Below are positions 1-11,073 of a stretch of 64,000 bases of DNA, in pieces (positions within the stretch are counted from its first letter, which is position 1; every line of letters begins with the position of its first letter). Origin of the DNA: Brassica napus (lineage: Eukaryota > Streptophyta > Magnoliopsida > Brassicales > Brassicaceae). The notes under the pieces were generated by a model. It did no database searches. It was not told the origin of the DNA and worked only from the letters and a program-made list of their open reading frames with translations. A program made the translations under genes and the position numbers. The stretch is from contig NC_063439.1 of NCBI RefSeq assembly GCF_020379485.1, forward strand, positions 19,902,098 to 19,966,097. The letters are read 5' to 3'.

Positions 1-40
1 AAGGAGGCTACAAGAGAACAAACACCAATAGATTTAAATA

Positions 41-285
41 CTAATTCCGTATTCTAATAGACAACATTTTAGTATTAAACATATAGAATAACAAAATATT
101 TTCTAAACAAAAATACCATTGATTATTCACTTAATCATAATTTGACCAATAACAAAATATATTGCATAGTACCGTTGGTCATATATAACATAATTTATAT
201 AAATATTATATCGAAAATTGGAAAAATATTTAATTTGGAAAAGGAAAAAAATCTCTAAAACGTCAAACATAAAAAACGGAAAGAG
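41..285. mobile_element. Stowaway-like MITE, diverged copy
   Basis: The left end (CTAATTCCGT at 41) and right end (ACGGAAAGAG ending at 285) are imperfect inverted repeats flanked by TA at 39-40 and 286-287, the target duplication expected for Stowaway (Tc1/mariner) MITEs. The interior matches the well-preserved copy at 45870-46129, sharing stretches such as TTTTCTAAACAAAAA and CCRTTGGTCATA. The small open frame inside is not a gene. Confidence 0.75.
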
Positions 286-346
286 TATATGACAACAGAT
301 GAAACAGAGCAAAGGGATACAGAAGCATACATCTACTGAGGCTGGG

Positions 347-1635
347 AGTAGTCAGCGACCAAGTTGAGCGCTATAAAAAGTTGTTGTAGCTAACCCCACC
401 TGAGCTTGATGATGATGATGACACATGATATGTAAGACATTTTGTGTGGTAGATTAGGCAATGGTGGTGCCTCGAAAATTCAATACTTGTATCGCTTGTT
501 TTATTAAAGATCTAGAGTTTATATCAGGGTGATGAGCACACCACAACTCTACAATCATAACACACTCTCCTTGTTTCATATCATAATCTTTACACATTTG
601 ATGATCACTGGCTGAAATAAGTTCTCCACTTCCGTAGAGCTCACATACCCTCTTTACAATTGCCTCAGACTCAATTTTTCCTTGTCTCGGCTCCATCGAC
701 TTCTTTCATGTAACACACTCAGGAACAGATCTACTTAAGGTAAGGAGGGACAGCTGCTCCCCATAAAATTTTAAATTTTTCTTTAAATGTTAAAAGCAAA
801 ATTAATTTGCCCCGTCGAAAAATAGTTTCTGCTCCCTCCCTAACTTAATATGTTCTCAAATTTCAGTGTAAAATATCATTTCCCTATTTTAAAGGCTATT
901 TATTATAGCATTACCACGATTCCTTATTTGATTTGAGAACATTTAATCATTGTTGCTTAAATAATAACTTGTTGATGAATTTTGTAAATATCAAATAAAA
1001 TCTATTTATCTAATAAATAAACATTTTTAGTTTATCATAATATACTCAATGGTGATAAAATTGTTTTTAAATAGTTATCCACTCATAGTGAAAAATAAAA
1101 TACTTCTTTTGAGGAAAGTTTTTTTTATTATCTGAATGTATATGTATTTATATTTGCCACACCAAGAAAAACATGAAATTTTTGCTTTTATACTTGTTTT
1201 TACAAAATTCAAAATTTTTTATTTACATTAATAAACAAAAAGAAATATGAGGTTTGCGTCCCTATTAAACTATATTGTATACTTCAGTTATAAAATTGAC
1301 AAATGCATTTATAAAATATTTAATAATTATTGAATAATAATTTTTATTTAAATTATTATTTGTTCCCGATAAATTTTTTTTCTAGATCCGCCATTGAACA
1401 CACTTTCTACCAAAACAATTCCAAAGCTACAGACGTCAGGTTCTATACTATCCCTTCCGGTGCTTATGTATTCAGGAGCCATGTAACCCAAAGTTCCAGC
1501 CAATCCCGTAGTCTGGGGACCTAGCTCGCGAACCATCAACTTGCCTTGATGTCCCTGTTGACAATGCATTGCTCCCACTCCTCATGAAGGTAAAACAACA
1601 CAGAGGCTACACCTAGAGATATCTTGCACCTAGCA
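347..1635 (-). pseudogene. L-type lectin receptor-like kinase pseudogene (kinase C-terminal half), split by a transposon
   Basis: Minus-strand fragments resemble the kinase domain of clade IX lectin receptor kinases. At about 1635-1535 a frame reads K-I-S-L-G-V-A-S...Y-L-H-E-E-W-E-Q-C...N-R-D-I-K-A-S (catalytic-loop region). At 1530-1405 another frame has [18 protein letters not shown] (activation segment and APE motif) followed by [11 protein letters not shown]. At 696-454 a third piece reads E-L-Y-G...LWCAHHPDINSR...IKQAIQVLNF, the C-terminal lobe. A last frame near 410-347 gives H-H-H-H-Q-A-Q-V-G-L-A-T-T-T-F, typical of this family's C-terminus. About 20 residues, including the DFG region, are missing at ~1535, with a frame change there; another frame change lies near 720/1400 and one near 450. 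The lectin domain, transmembrane segment and N-lobe are absent. A hAT-type element at 720-1396 interrupts the remnant. The position next to OOP matches Arabidopsis At5g65600, also recalled as minus strand. Confidence 0.85.
720..1396. mobile_element. hAT-type non-autonomous element with 8-bp target duplication
   Basis: The 677-bp AT-rich insertion begins CAGGAACAGATCTAC and ends with the reverse complement of CAATGGCGGATCTAG, a plausible hAT inverted terminus. It is flanked by perfect direct repeats AACACACT at 712-719 and 1397-1404, the 8-bp duplication diagnostic of hAT insertion. It has no transposase frame, so it must have been moved in trans. It sits inside the lectin kinase remnant. Confidence 0.85.
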
Positions 1636-2034
1636 GCACATGTGAGATGAGCTTTCTTACCGAATAGGTGTGAGTCAAGGCTACCATAAGACTAAACAAT
1701 AGTCTTAATAACACATCAAGTTACATTTGCCTTTCTATGCTTTTACCAAGTTTATCTCAGAAGCTCATTTAAACACAAATATAAAGAATAGAAAAACATA
1801 TCTAACGGGTATATATACTCATTAACCAAAAGTACATGATACATATGTAATTAAAAACCTCTCGGGTACAAATGTAATTAAAGAAACGGCAGGGACCATC
1901 TTTCTCAAACAAATACCAAACTATCAGATTACATATATGTAATTAACAGAACTTGAGGGCACATACGAAATTTGATACCATGTTCGAAAATATAATTTAA
2001 GAAAATAAAAAGAGAGCAAATATAATAATATTAG
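1636..2034. other. Intergenic, no feature recognised
   Basis: AT-rich sequence between the kinase remnant and the small gene. I see no continued kinase similarity, no RNA gene and no clear repeat. Confidence 0.5.
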
Positions 2035-2382
2035 CTAGTGATGGAGACTCTGTGTTCGGAGACTTCTGAAACCCTTACGATCATCATCGCGCAAGTTAAA
2101 ACCATCGTCGAAGTTCTGAGCATAACTCACAGCATCGTAGTGAAACTTTATCAACCTCTTCGGTTTTGCGTTCTTGAGTCCGCAGCTTGTAACCAAAAAC
2201 AATAGCCTTCTAAGGAGATTCCTTAATCTAGGACTTGACGTTGTCTTCTTGTTGCGGTTACTGATTCGAGCGTACTCGGCTTCCCGGTGTAGTAACGAGA
2301 GACAAGACGACGGAGAACTCAAGCATCGACCGGTGACGTACGATTGTTTACGGTGGTTGGTGAGAGCTAGATCTCTATCCAT
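2035..2382 (-). CDS. Small conserved plant protein with YDAxSYAQNFDDG motif, function unknown
   Basis: Single-exon frame of 115 residues. The C-terminal part carries FHYDAVSYAQNFDDG (about residues 80-94), preceded by a basic, serine-rich stretch EYARISNRNKK...SPRLRNLLRRLL (about 36-61). I recall this arrangement from a family of short, largely unannotated plant proteins, often with stress-inducible transcripts, but cannot name a function. There is no signal peptide or convincing membrane helix; the short LLFLV stretch is too small. A TATTTTATAG-like box lies about 95 bp upstream (near 2478 on the minus strand). The start used is the only Met near the N-terminus. A gene at this position could correspond to Arabidopsis At5g65610, which I cannot confirm. 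Its last coding segment has a 27-nt near-copy at 3101-3127. Confidence 0.6.
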   Translation of the reverse strand: MDRDLALTNHRKQSYVTGRCLSSPSSCLSLLHREAEYARISNRNKKTTSSPRLRNLLRRLLFLVTSCGLKNAKPKRLIKFHYDAVSYAQNFDDGFNLRDDDRKGFRSLRTQSLHH

Positions 2383-2961
2383 TTCTTGGGGGAGAGAAAA
2401 GATATATTTTAATATGAGTGAGTATTTAGGTTTTATAATCGACGACAGAGTTTTGAGGTAAAAATAAATGAATGGCTATAAAATATTGTAGAGTTTTAGC
2501 GGTCCAATCATATAATTTCTTGTTTTGTGGAGGCATGTAGCATTCATTGTGACGAACTTGTTAGTTCATGGTGGTCAACTTTTTGTTGTTGTAATATCTG
2601 TTTTGGTAGTAAATCGGTATATTCTGGCTGTGTAAGAATCAGTACCACTTGCCAATCCTTAAAATAACTTGACTAGTAATAGTTATAATTAATAGTTTCA
2701 CCTATACCACACATGTAAAAATATGTTCCACACTTCTATCATTAGGCGGTATGATTAATGAAATAACAGTGGGATCGTTTGTCGTAAAATGGACACGACA
2801 TCACAGACTATCCCTACCAGCTTGAACGTGTCTTGTCGGGCTTTTAGATCCTCTCGCCAAACAAGTTACTACCATGTGTATCCTGACTTGTGACTTTGTG
2901 GGCCAACTATTACCTATAATAAAAGGAAAATGAGCGACAAAAAAAAAACAGATTGTGAAAA
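2383..2961. other. Intergenic region upstream of the small gene
   Basis: Contains the presumed promoter of the minus-strand small gene (TATA-like box near 2478). The rest, up to the tRNA, is AT-rich with no recognised element. Confidence 0.4.
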
Positions 2962-2985
2962 CGCTAGAAGGAGGGGTCGAACCTC

Positions 2986-3018
<33 letters not shown>

Positions 3019-3035
3019 AACTGAGCTATTCCAGC
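2962..3035 (-). tRNA. trnN-GUU: tRNA-Asn (GTT), nuclear
   Basis: The minus strand folds into a full cloverleaf. The acceptor stem GCTGGAA (3035-3029) pairs with TTCTAGC (2969-2963), followed by discriminator G at 2962. The D-arm contains AGCTCAGTTGGTTAGAGC. The anticodon stem TGTGG/CCACA closes a CTGTTAA loop with anticodon GTT (bases 2999-3001), which reads Asn codons AAY. The T-arm has GGTTCGACCCC (B box). No CCA is encoded and there is no intron. A run of four T residues on the transcribed strand (2961-2958) follows directly and can terminate RNA polymerase III. It lies 330 bp upstream of OOP in the opposite orientation. Confidence 0.97.
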
Positions 3036-3365
3036 TTTGTTATATACTGCAGAATAAAACCAGATTTAATACATGTTGACAAGCTATATGTAAACAGCTT
3101 TTACGATCATCATCCCGCAAGTTAAAATCACCTATGTTTACTGCATTTCTTCTTACATTAAAAAACTTTCAATTTAGATATAGAGTTTCCATTTAGGTAG
3201 GAAGTTACTGATGTAACTAAACTAATTTTACTTCGGGATCAAGTTTAAAATTGACAAAACCTAACCTTTTGACACATCGATAGGCTTGGAACCTCACATA
3301 ATCACATTCAAAACAAAACAAAAAAAAAATCTCGAAGAGATAAGAGATTTTCTCCCCGAGAAAAA

Positions 3366-6300
3366 ATGAAGAGAATAACAACAATAATCGCAACAACGTT
3401 TGTTATAGCCAACACTCTAATGGCGACGACTACAACTTCTCGAGCCTCTCTCAACCTCCTCCTTCGCCGCTCCCCTCCCAAACTTCGAAACTCTAAATTT
3501 TTCTCTTCTTCTTCTTCTTGTCAGTTTCGTCCCTCGACTTTACCTAAATCATACCCGTGCCCCATCTGGTCCTCCTCTTTCTCCTTCTGCCTCCCTCCTA
3601 GATCCACCTCCACCTCTCTCCCCTTCCGCCACTTCTCCTCCTCTCCTCCCTCCATGTCCTCCGCCATCGCCGCCGCCGCTTCCTCTTCCGTCTCCGATGA
3701 GAGTCTCCTCTCGTCGAATCCTCTCTTGCAGGACTTCGATTTCCCTCCGTTTGATTCCGTTGATGCTGAGCACGTTCGTCCCGGGATTCGTGCTCTGCTG
3801 CAGCACCTCGTATGTTCTCTTCTTCTTCAGTGTTATTCGTTCTATGATTTTAAAATCAATGTTGAAACTATATTGTTATTGTTTGTATGGATTTGGATTT
3901 GAACTGATTATAATATAATATTTTCCAGGAAGGTGAATTGGAGCAGTTAGAGAACTCTGTGGAGCCATCGTGGCCAAAACTGGTTGAACCGTTAGAGAAG
4001 CTCGTTGATCGGTTGAGTGTTGTTTGGGGAGTGATCAATCACCTTAAGGCGGTTAAGGACACTCCCGAGCTTCGTGCTGCCATTGAAGAAGTTCAGGTTG
4101 AATCTTGTTATGTATTTTTTGAAATTAGAATTCAATTATCTTGTTTTACTAACTAACCATACTGTTCTTTCTTCTGCAGCCGGAGAAGGTGAAGTTTCAG
4201 CTCAGGCTGGGGCAAAGCAAGCCTATCTACAATGCCTTCAAAGCTATTCGTGAATCTCCTGAGTGGTCGTCGCTTAGTGAAGCTCGTCAACGTTTAGTTG
4301 AAGGCAAGTAGATTTAAATGGCTCACTTTAGTGACCTAACTGTTGTTATCTCTGTGCAACTTTTTAGTGTGCTGACTATTGTTTTGATCACTGTTTCAGC
4401 ACAAATAAAGGAGGCGGTTCTCACTGGTATTGCTCTTGATGATGAAAAGAGAGAAGAGTTTAACAAAATTGAACAGGTTTTGATTTAAGTCACTGACACT
4501 AGTAAATGTCAGCTTGTTTAGTGATTGGTTGGTTCTATGTTTGTCACAGCTTTGTTTCTCCAAGAATTGTCATCTCTCAATAGTCAATACTATTAATATG
4601 CTTAATCTCTTTTTTTTTTTTGTTCTGTATTGTAGGAACTCGAGAAACTTTCCCATAAGTTTTCTGAGAATGTTTTGGATGCTACAAAGAAGTTTGAAAA
4701 GTTGATAACTGACAAGAAAGAGATGGATGGATTGCCTCCAAGTGCTCTTGGTCTATTTGCACAAGCTGCTGTGTCCAAGGTATCGATATTAACTATAATA
4801 TATATGCAAATTCCCATGTTATTTTCTTTTGGGGTTCGTCATTTTATTCTCTTGATATTTGTGTGTGACAAAAGGGTCATGAAAATGCAACTGCTGAGAA
4901 TGGACCATGGGTCATTACACTGGATGCTCCTAGTTATCTCCCTGTCATGCAACATGCCAAAAACCGTGCTCTTCGTGAGGAACTCTACCGTGCGTATCTA
5001 ACTCGTGCATCTTCTGGTGATTTGGATAACACAGCGATCATTGACCAAATCCTGAAGCTTCGATTGGAAAAGGCTAAACTTCTTGGTTACAACAATTACG
5101 CTGAGGTAGACTCAGCAACCTAAGTAAAACCATTTCTTTTTTTCTCTTCTGGTTGGCTTAATGTCACTCTCTATTGTTTTAGGTAAGCATGACTATGAAA
5201 ATGGCCACTGTTGAGAAAGCATCAGAGCTTTTAGAAAAGCTTCGTAGTGCTTCGTGGGGTCCAGCTGTTCAAGGTAACATGTTGACCACTGTTGTAACAG
5301 TCAAATATAGCGTGAGATTTGATACTCATGGTTCGTTTATATTGTATAAATTAGACATGGAAGACCTCAAGAGTTTCGCAAAGAGCCAAGGTGCTGAAGA
5401 ATCTGGCAGCTTGACTCACTGGGACACCACTTTCTGGAGTGAGAGGCTTCGTGAATCCAAATACGATATTAATGAGGTTCTTTCTCCTTCTCTAACTTGC
5501 AATACAACTTTATTGTTTTGAAAATCTTCATTCTTATTTGTCGTTTTGGTCTTTGTAGGAAGAACTACGTCCATATTTCTCCCTGCCAAAGGTTATGGAT
5601 GGACTTTTCAGCCTAGCTAAGACATTATTTGGAGTCGATATAGAACCAGCAGATGGTGTAGCTCCGGTAAAATCTGGAACCCTATATTTTGCGTCACATG
5701 TGAGATACTAGTTAAAGCTTGTTAATTGACATATATATTTATAATCTGAAGGTCTGGAACAGCGATGTTCGGTTCTACCGTGTCAAAGATTCTTCTGGAA
5801 GCCCAATCGCTTACTTTTACTTTGATCCATACTCTCGCCCTTCAGAGAAAAGAGGTGGTGCCTGGATGGGTGAGGTTTTTTCCCGTAGCCAAGTCATGGC
5901 TCAGAAAGGTACTTCCGTTAGGCTGCCTGTTGCGCACATGGTATGCAACCAAACTCCTCCAGTAGGTGACAAGCCAAGCCTTATGACATTCCGTGAGGTA
6001 AATGAAGAATCTAATCTTAAAGATTTTATTAAATCCTTTAAACCTGCTTATATCTTAGTATGACTTAAATTTGCTGACTTCATTTCACGCTAATATATAC
6101 AGGTAGAGACTGTGTTTCATGAATTTGGACATGCTCTCCAGCATATGCTTACCAAGCAGGATGAGGGGCTAGTGGCTGGTATTCGAAATGTAGAGTGGGA
6201 CGCGGTTGAATTACCATCACAGTTTATGGAAAATTGGTGCTACCACAGGTACTCTCGAGTTCATTACGAGTTACACTCTTTGTAATGTTTTTATAGTGGG

Positions 6301-7334
6301 AGTAAAAGCAGCGCTATGATTACTGGTTTCAGGGACACTTTGATGAGCATTGCGAAGCATTATCAAACAGGAGAAACACTCCCAGAGGAAATATACAAGA
6401 AACTCCTTGCTGCAAGAACATTCCGTGCAGGGTCCTTCAGTCTTCGTCAGGTGAATGCTTTTGATATTCAGTGCCATTTTATGTTTTGTAATGGATCAAG
6501 AAATTTATGTGTGTGTGTGTAATAATGATGATTTGATGGTTTCAGCTGAAATTCGCCAGTCTTGATTTGGAGCTTCACACAAATTACGTACCAGGTGGAC
6601 CAGAATCCATCTACGATGTTGATCAAAGGGTATCAGTAAAAACCCAAGTTATCCCTCCACTTCCTGAGGATAGATTCCTCTGTGGCTTCAGTCACATATT
6701 TGCAGGTAACAGTCCTCAGTCATGAAACCCTGATAGAGATGTATATATTTTTGCTTTATTTTTTCAATCGTAACCATTCACCTATATACATGTCCATGAA
6801 CTTCCAGGAGGATATGCAGCCGGCTACTACAGTTACAAGGTATAAAGAAAATTCTGAATCTCTGTATAGCAAAACTCCTAACGGGCTGTAACATGCTCAC
6901 CCAAATTTCTGAATAAAAAACTTGCAGTGGGCAGAGGTTTTGTCTGCAGATGCATTTTCAGCGTTTGAAGACGCTGGACTGGACGACATGAAGGTATATT
7001 TATATGAACTCTATACTGAAATATATTTTTAGAGACAAAAAGTTGAGAAACGAGATTATGAAACTTGTTTTTTGATGCAAACAGGCTGTTCAAGAAACAG
7101 GGCAGAGATTCAGAAACACAGTACTTGCACTTGGAGGAGGAAAAGCGCCTCTCAAGGTATATGTTTTGTTGTCATATGTTAATATCTTCAATATGTATTT
7201 TACGGCCATTGAGACATACTTTCTTAATGACTCGAAATTATGTTCAGGTGTTTGTTGAGTTTAGAGGACGTGAACCTTCACCAGAGCCTCTTCTCAGACA
7301 CAATGGACTCTTGGCTGCCTCTGCTCCCGCTTGA
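3366..7334 (+). CDS. OOP: Organellar oligopeptidase, M3 family zinc metallopeptidase (17 exons)
   Basis: The family degrades short peptides, including released targeting peptides, in chloroplasts and mitochondria. Exons: 3366-3809, 3929-4096, 4180-4303, 4400-4476, 4636-4779, 4875-5105, 5183-5273, 5355-5476, 5559-5666, 5752-5997, 6103-6248, 6333-6450, 6546-6705, 6808-6839, 6928-6993, 7085-7156, 7248-7334. Joined, they give 811 codons with no break; every junction keeps frame. The first ~100 residues are rich in Ser, Arg and Thr, typical of a dual organelle transit peptide. The zinc site HEFGH is at about residues 591-595, and the third ligand is probably the Glu of DAVELPSQ (about 621). Starting at the second in-frame Met (3420, [14 protein letters not shown]) gives 793 residues, close to the ~791 I recall for Arabidopsis At5g65620; that start is more likely. 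Intron 3 uses a GC donor. Intron 7 (81 bp) is stop-free and in phase. The cytosolic paralogue lacks the leader, which argues against it. Confidence 0.95.
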
Positions 7335-7699
7335 GTATTTCATTACATTTGGTAGTACTTTAGTCTTCCAAAGTTAGATTTGATTGGATATAAGATGAAA
7401 AACTCGAACTTCTTCAACAAATAAGATATTTTTTCAGATTTTCCAACCATTTACATCACTCGGTTCTACATTGCATTGATTCTTCTTTCTCCTAGATTCA
7501 CCTTCCCTGTTCATCATCTCACAAATACAATTAAACAACTTTCTAAATCTAAAAGGTGAATTAAATAACGAACTCCTCTCCATCAAACTATCATTTCTCT
7601 CTATCTAGCCATACCATCTTCTTCTCTAACTACTACTGCTTCCTAAGGTTTCCTCCCTTTACACCCACCTCTCTTGGAGCTTGAAGGCAGAACAATAGA
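7335..7699. other. Convergent 3' intergenic region between OOP and GTE7
   Basis: The 365 bp between the two stop codons must hold both 3' untranslated regions and polyadenylation signals. A/T-rich, with no additional gene seen. The transcripts may overlap at their 3' ends. Confidence 0.6.
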
Positions 7700-9559
7700 C
7701 TATCCTTGAGCTTCTTTTGCTTCCACAAATGGCGATTGAACACTATCTGCATCAGAATCACTACCTGATGAACTCCCGCCTGACCCTGAATCTGCAAATT
7801 AGCATCAAAACCATACAATGTTGTCAGCGATACACAATAAAGTGGAAACCTTTTGAGGTAGGGGATTTTGGAAAAGGGTTAAAGTAAAATATACCACTAG
7901 AGGAAGAACCGCTACTAGAACTAGAGCTGCCTGAAGAGCTAGACCCGCTACTAGCAGCAGCTGCTACTGCAGTACCATCTCTTTCGATCTCAACAGATGG
8001 GTAATCTTCGATTGGTATGTCTTCTCCAATGTCTACATCCTCTTCCCCTGCATCCCCTTTCCTCGTTCTCTTCTCCGCACTACCCATTTCTGCCTCCGAA
8101 GCCTGAGAGACAAGGTAAGAAACAACACTTAACTACAGTCGACAGACACAATAGCGGTTTCAATAGGATCAAGAGATTGTTTGCTTACCATGTGTCTAGC
8201 AGCTGGAGGAGTTGACACGTTAAGGATAAACCCTTGGCGCTTGATTTTGCTAGCCATCTTCTTGTAATTAGTCACGAAACGATCAAGCTCCCACAGAGTC
8301 TCATTGTCTACAGCTTCAATATCTAGCTCTATCTCATCTCCATCCTGAGCTAAATGACCGTTTCTCTTCCTAAGAATCTGAACCAACTGTCCAAGCTTCT
8401 CGGGAGGCAAGTCTTGTAGATTCATACCAAGCTTTGACTTCTCCTCCATTGTCATCAGCCTTTTGTTTGGATCCTTAGCTTTAGGCTTCGGTAACTTCCC
8501 TTTCCTCCCTTTGGTTACTTCACTCACATCAGGAGGTGCTTCCACTTCACTAACCGGCTGCGGAAGTGGCGGCTGAGGCTGAGGCTGAACAACCGGAGGA
8601 GGAGAAGGTGAAGGAGTTCGCTCTCGTGGCGGCTCAACTACTTGAGGAGGAGACAATGTAGGTTCTAAGGGCTTCACTGAATCCAACTTCTTCGCAATTG
8701 AGATCTGTTCAGTTCCTCTCCTCACATTCCCCTCCACTGGACTCTGACTCCACTGTCTTTGCTTCACCACCGGCTCAGAACGAGACGTTGAGCCAGTGAG
8801 CTTCACCAGCTGAGCTTCGAATTTCTTGAAAGCGGGATTAAACATCACATCAAACTGATCAAGAAGCTTCTCAGCCATAAAGTACACATCTTGCCCCTTG
8901 GGGTTATACGCCATCGCATTCCTGAACGTCAATCTAACATCAGTCGCGAAATCAAGCGGCGAAACGTAAAAGCCCTTTTCGAGATTCAGCTTAACCGTGC
9001 CCAGATCCATGGGCTTCTTCACGATGAGATGGTAGTCATGAAGCCCCAAACCAACCACATCGACGGGCGTGTTAAACACCCAGGCCCATTTGTGCTTCAT
9101 CAGCTTAACCAACATCTGACCGCAAGTATTCAACATAGCCGCCAACACTCTCTCCGACTCCGGGTTCGAAGGAGTCTCTTCGGAAGCGAACGGATTGCAT
9201 CGCTTCTTCGGTTTCTGCTTCTTCGATTCAACTCGAACTTGCTGAGACTCGAACGTTCCCGACTCGATCCGTTCCCTGAGGATCCGAATCTGCTCGAGCT
9301 CAGAGGTAAAGCGCTTCTTCAGCTCCCTGAGCTGACTCGAGTTGTACCCAGCGAGGTTAAAAGTAGCGTAGCCTCCGTAATTAGACGGATTGCTCGAATC
9401 GAAATTAGGGTTAGGGTTAGGGTTAGGGGTGAAGAGGGGAGGAAGAGGGGTAGTGCTGTTCTCGGCGACGGATTGTTTTGTAAATTTCCTCATAAAAACG
9501 GCGCCGCATTGTCCATGGAAGGACGGTTCGTTTAAGGTAGACAAAACAGCTGGTGCCAT
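7700..9559 (-). CDS. GTE7: BET-type bromodomain protein (global transcription factor group E)
   Basis: Nuclear reader of acetylated histones that recruits transcription machinery. Exons on the minus strand: 9559-8189, 8102-7895, 7791-7700, giving 556 residues (about 590 recalled for Arabidopsis GTE7). A conserved N-terminus MAPAVLSTLNEPS is followed by an NP repeat (about 45-52), a coiled segment LRELKKRFTSELEQIRILRERI (75-98), a bromodomain (about 143-243, with the acetyl-lysine-binding Asn in AYNPKGQD at 219), a Pro-rich linker (300-340) and an NET domain (about 366-446). The C-terminus is acidic plus Ser-rich (IGEDIPIEDYPSVEIERD, then poly-Ser). Both introns are GT-AG and frame-consistent. 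It is convergent with OOP, as in Arabidopsis At5g65620/At5g65630. GTE2 is the closest alternative, but the N-terminal wording fits GTE7. Confidence 0.95.
9409..9427. repeat. Telomere-like TTAGGG hexamer run inside the GTE7 coding region
   Basis: Three consecutive TTAGGG units (plus strand) encode Asn-Pro repeats on the minus strand. It is a coding microsatellite, not a telomere; plant telomeres use TTTAGGG. Confidence 0.8.
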
Positions 9560-10500
9560 GCGAATCGCGATGGTCTCAGGGTCATTTCGCGGGGAGGTTC
9601 GTTCTCGCTCTTATAGAATCTCCAGCTTTTTTTGTTTTTTTTTTTTAAGAAAAGTTTTAGCCTCCAAAAAAAGGGCGGGAAAATTACGTCACCGGTTAAT
9701 ATTCCGGCGATCGGATAATAAAAAAAATTTTGAGAGCTTGAGGGAGGATGAGAGGAGGAGGGGTTTTGAGATGACTGGGATGAGGAAAAAGATGGGAGGC
9801 ACCATCTCTTCTTAAAGGCCTTTGGAATCTGACCTTCGTTCCAATCTAACCGTTTAATTTGGATCTGACGGTTCAGATTCTGCTGCCCGGGAAATCTGCC
9901 ACGGATGGCTAAGATCGCGTACGTAGACACGTGGCGTGTTTTAAGCCGTTTGTTCGTGAGGCGTCGTGTGTGTTTTTTTTTTTTTGTTTAAATTTATGGG
10001 TCCCACTGTGACGTTTTCTTCTTTATTCAAATTTGTTGTTTTTTGGTTTTAGTCTCTCCCATTGGTCGCTTTTTCTTTGCCAGGTCAGCGATGGCCACGT
10101 GTAGACAGCTAGGATTACTCGTTACCTTTTTTGATTAACTCCTTGAACTTTTAATTATTCGAAGAAGAAGTTTCACTTAGGATTATGCGAGACTATATAC
10201 ATCATAATATTTTGATACCAATAATTTTAGAAAATTATCTAAATTTACCAAGTACATATTGCAATAGTATATCGAACAAAATTTAAATTTCGACAAGAAA
10301 AAGAAACAAACAAAAACAAAAATCATTTTTACATGACCGCACAGAGTCACCGACTATATAGACAGCGACCGAATTTAGGGCAACACCTATCAATGCATAT
10401 TAGTATATTACGAAACTACTATCCGTTTTTATGAACCCAAATCACTAATGGGCTGGGCTGGCTTCTCCTTTCAGATCTCTGGGCTATAATTGCTAACGCC
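9560..10500 (-). promoter_or_regulatory. GTE7 upstream region with two ACGT-core elements
   Basis: Upstream of the GTE7 start the sequence carries GACACGTGGCG (about 9926-9936) and GCCACGTGTAG (about 10093-10103). Both contain the CACGTG G-box/ABRE core bound by bZIP or bHLH factors. Further out, TGGGCTGGGCTGG near 10450 resembles site II motifs of housekeeping promoters. Binding is inferred only from motif identity. Confidence 0.4.
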
Positions 10501-11073
10501 CGAAAAAAGTCTATATCAAATCATTTTCCATATTCTATATGATTTTAAGAAGGAAAAAACGATTTAATATAATTCCTGACCAGAAAAGCGATTTATTGTA
10601 GAGTTTGTAAAGATAAAACTAGAATGCACGGGTGTTTATTTTAATAAAATAAATATATAAAATTCTTCAGAGTACAAAGATGTAATGGTTGCATAGACAT
10701 GCATCCATATGTTTGTTTTCGATTTGTAGTATATAAAATTTATGATAGATCAAAAAAATTTAATTTTCTATAATTTGTTGATTGTTCATATTATGGTTGG
10801 ATACTAAACCAAAAATGATATCCTATATAACATATTCATCAAATAGTATTTTGACGTATTTATTTATAAATTAAAGCACAAATTAGTATGTTTGTGTTGT
10901 ATATTAATAAATCTATCTTTCCAAAATAAAATAAAATATGTCAAGTAAAATTTACTTGTGTTTAAGAAAAACAGATGTGTCTCTAAATTTTTAAAAGTCA
11001 AATACATTTTCTTCTATGTTTATGTTTGAAGAAAATATTAAATTAAAAAAATTATATTCTTATAAATTATATA
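10501..11073. other. AT-rich intergenic with a possible collapsed Helitron end
   Basis: ACTAGAATGCACGGGTGTTT at about 10618-10637 resembles the terminus at 11074 with the hairpin deleted, suggesting an older Helitron relic. No 5' end was found and there are no genes. Confidence 0.35.

Noticed and set aside
8891..9535. 214-codon plus-strand open frame
   Set aside because: It lies antisense to the GTE7 exon 1, whose domains are clear. The frame is a codon-bias shadow.
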